Assembly: GCF_001421165.1 (NCBI RefSeq)
Contig: NZ_LMKB01000006.1
Coordinates: 154,419-218,418 of the forward strand
Source of the DNA: Frigoribacterium sp. Leaf8
GTDB taxonomy: Bacteria; Actinomycetota; Actinomycetes; Actinomycetales; Microbacteriaceae
DNA length: 64,000 bases
Direction of reading: 5' to 3'
In this document: piece by piece, positions 63,233 through 64,000 of the stretch
Position numbering within the stretch: the stretch's first letter is position 1
How the letters are laid out: each line of letters opens with the position of its first letter
Notes under the pieces: generated by a model
What the model was told of the DNA's origin: nothing
Database searches by the model: none
Seen by the model: only the letters and a program-made list of their open reading frames with translations
Translations under genes and position numbers: made by a program

Positions 63233-63706
63233 ATGACTCCCCAGCCGACAGACATCTTGGAGTCCCTCCTGACGTCGACCCATCGCCTGACGCGCATCGC
63301 CGCGCAGGAGACCGGCCGCACCACCTCACCCGCCGTGTGGCGCACGCTCTCGATCCTGACGACCGACGGCGAGCTCCGCGTCGGAGACCTCGCCCGGGCC
63401 AGCCGCGTGTCGCAGCCCACCATGACCAAGCTCCTCCGGGGCCTCGCCGAGGACGAGCTCGTCAAGCGCATCGCCGACACCGACGACTCCCGGGCGTGGC
63501 TCATCGCCATCACCGACAAGGGCACGGCGGCGCTCGTCGAGTGGCGGGGGCAACTCGCCGACTCGCTCGGCGGCCTCTTCGCCGACCTGGACGACGACGA
63601 GTGGGCCGTGCTCGAGCACGCCACCCGCCTCCTGGCGTCACGGGTCGGCCATCGCGCCGCCGGCCACGCCGACGTCCACTCCGACGCCGAGGCGGTGTTC
63701 GCGTGA
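63233..63706 (+). CDS. MarR family transcriptional regulator
   Basis: 157 residues, winged-helix DNA-binding protein. Recognition region LRVGDLARASRVSQPTMTKLLRGLAEDELVKRIADTDDSRAW (about 48-90) is typical, including the DDSRA wing. Overlaps the following MFS gene by 4 nt (GTGA), so it very likely controls that transporter together with itself through the perfect palindrome upstream. Ligand unknown. A leaderless TACACT promoter is likely. Confidence 0.9.
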   Translation: MTPQPTDILESLLTSTHRLTRIAAQETGRTTSPAVWRTLSILTTDGELRVGDLARASRVSQPTMTKLLRGLAEDELVKRIADTDDSRAWLIAITDKGTAALVEWRGQLADSLGGLFADLDDDEWAVLEHATRLLASRVGHRAAGHADVHSDAEAVFA

Positions 63707-64000
63707 GCGCCTCTGCCTCGAGCCCTTCTTCCTCGTCCGGCGCCGCGCACGGTGCCGGGCCGAGCATCCTGAAGCAGCCGACCGCCGTGTGGGCCATCGC
63801 CTTCGCCTGCGTCGTCGCCTTCATGGGCATCGGGCTCGTCGACCCGATCCTCCCCGCCATCGCCGAGTCGCTGAAGGCCAGCCCGACCCAGACCGAACTG
63901 CTCTTCACGAGCTACCTCGCCGTCACGGGCGTGGCGATGTTCTTCACCAGCTGGGTGTCGAGTCGACTCGGCGCCAAGCGCACCCTGCTGATCGGGCTCG
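63703..64000 (+). CDS. MFS efflux transporter (partial, cut by window end)
   Basis: The first 99 residues are visible before the window ends. A Ser/Ala-rich cytosolic N-terminus is followed by helix one (VWAIAFACVVAFMGIGLVDPILP, about 29-51), the second helix after TELLFTSYLAVTGVAMFF, and SSRLGAKRTLLIG in the 2-3 loop, matching drug:H+ MFS antiporters. GTG start overlaps the marR stop. Paired with MarR, drug or metabolite export is expected. Confidence 0.85.
   Translation, partial: MSASASSPSSSSGAAHGAGPSILKQPTAVWAIAFACVVAFMGIGLVDPILPAIAESLKASPTQTELLFTSYLAVTGVAMFFTSWVSSRLGAKRTLLIGL

Overview
The window is a GC-rich (about 70% by eye) actinobacterial chromosome segment with no transposase, phage or plasmid gene. 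Several features point to the Microbacteriaceae or a close relative: the rplU-rne-ndk-folC and tig-clpP1-clpP2-clpX gene orders, a translational-type T-box before ileS, a mycothiol-type nitroreductase, a LAxTG (sortase E) surface protein, and many apparently leaderless genes. I cannot name a species. Much of the gene order (rplU, rne, ndk, DUF4233, folC, an aminoacyl-tRNA synthetase, clpX/clpP/tig, nei-rpiB-Rv2466c-pepN, glbO, ettA, ssb) follows the Mycobacterium tuberculosis Rv2440-Rv2478 region as I remember it, so this looks like conserved core chromosome with small accessory insertions.

Layout. 1-8.0 kb: rplU, a DUF4031 gene, a four-gene membrane operon (permease plus TIGR03943-like partner, possibly metal-related) and a very large RNase E/G. 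8.3-10.1 kb: a VKOR/DsbA disulfide-forming pair. 10.1-16.0 kb: the ileS-folC-DUF4233-ndk block, led by an ultrashort-stem ileS T-box. 16.1-19.8 kb: a cation exporter, a LAxTG surface protein, a GtrA protein and a TetR regulator. 19.9-25.1 kb: a complete oligopeptide/nickel-type ABC importer with both ATPases fused. 25.2-29.8 kb: an MHS-family symporter and valS. 29.9-37.2 kb: a methyltransferase, an M3 peptidase and the Clp/trigger-factor proteostasis block. 37.2-43.7 kb: tRNA-Pro, tRNA-Gly, an SGNH lipoprotein, a two-component system, an iron-box-controlled Dps, an amidohydrolase and a PaiB-like protein. 43.7-50.2 kb: nei, rpiB, the Rv2466c-like oxidoreductase, pepN, MscS and a truncated globin. 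50.2-58.6 kb: thioesterases, EttA, an SSB paralogue, MsrA, an aldo-keto reductase and small unknowns. 58.7-64 kb: tRNA-Arg with a decayed partial copy, a YkcB/YkcC-like glycosyltransferase pair, a thioredoxin-like protein, and a MarR-MFS efflux pair cut by the window end.

The most unusual signal is not a gene. The 10-mer GGAGGCGCGG (or its complement CCGCGCCTCC) occurs about 30 times by hand count, against fewer than 2 expected from base composition. It sits on both strands, in several codon frames, and four times as close inverted pairs forming hairpins between genes. That is the architecture of the DNA uptake sequences of Neisseriaceae and Pasteurellaceae, which I do not know to be described in Actinobacteria. 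A second signal is a set of about 13 genes whose start codon lies 6-7 nt after a TANNNT -10 hexamer, implying widespread leaderless transcription.
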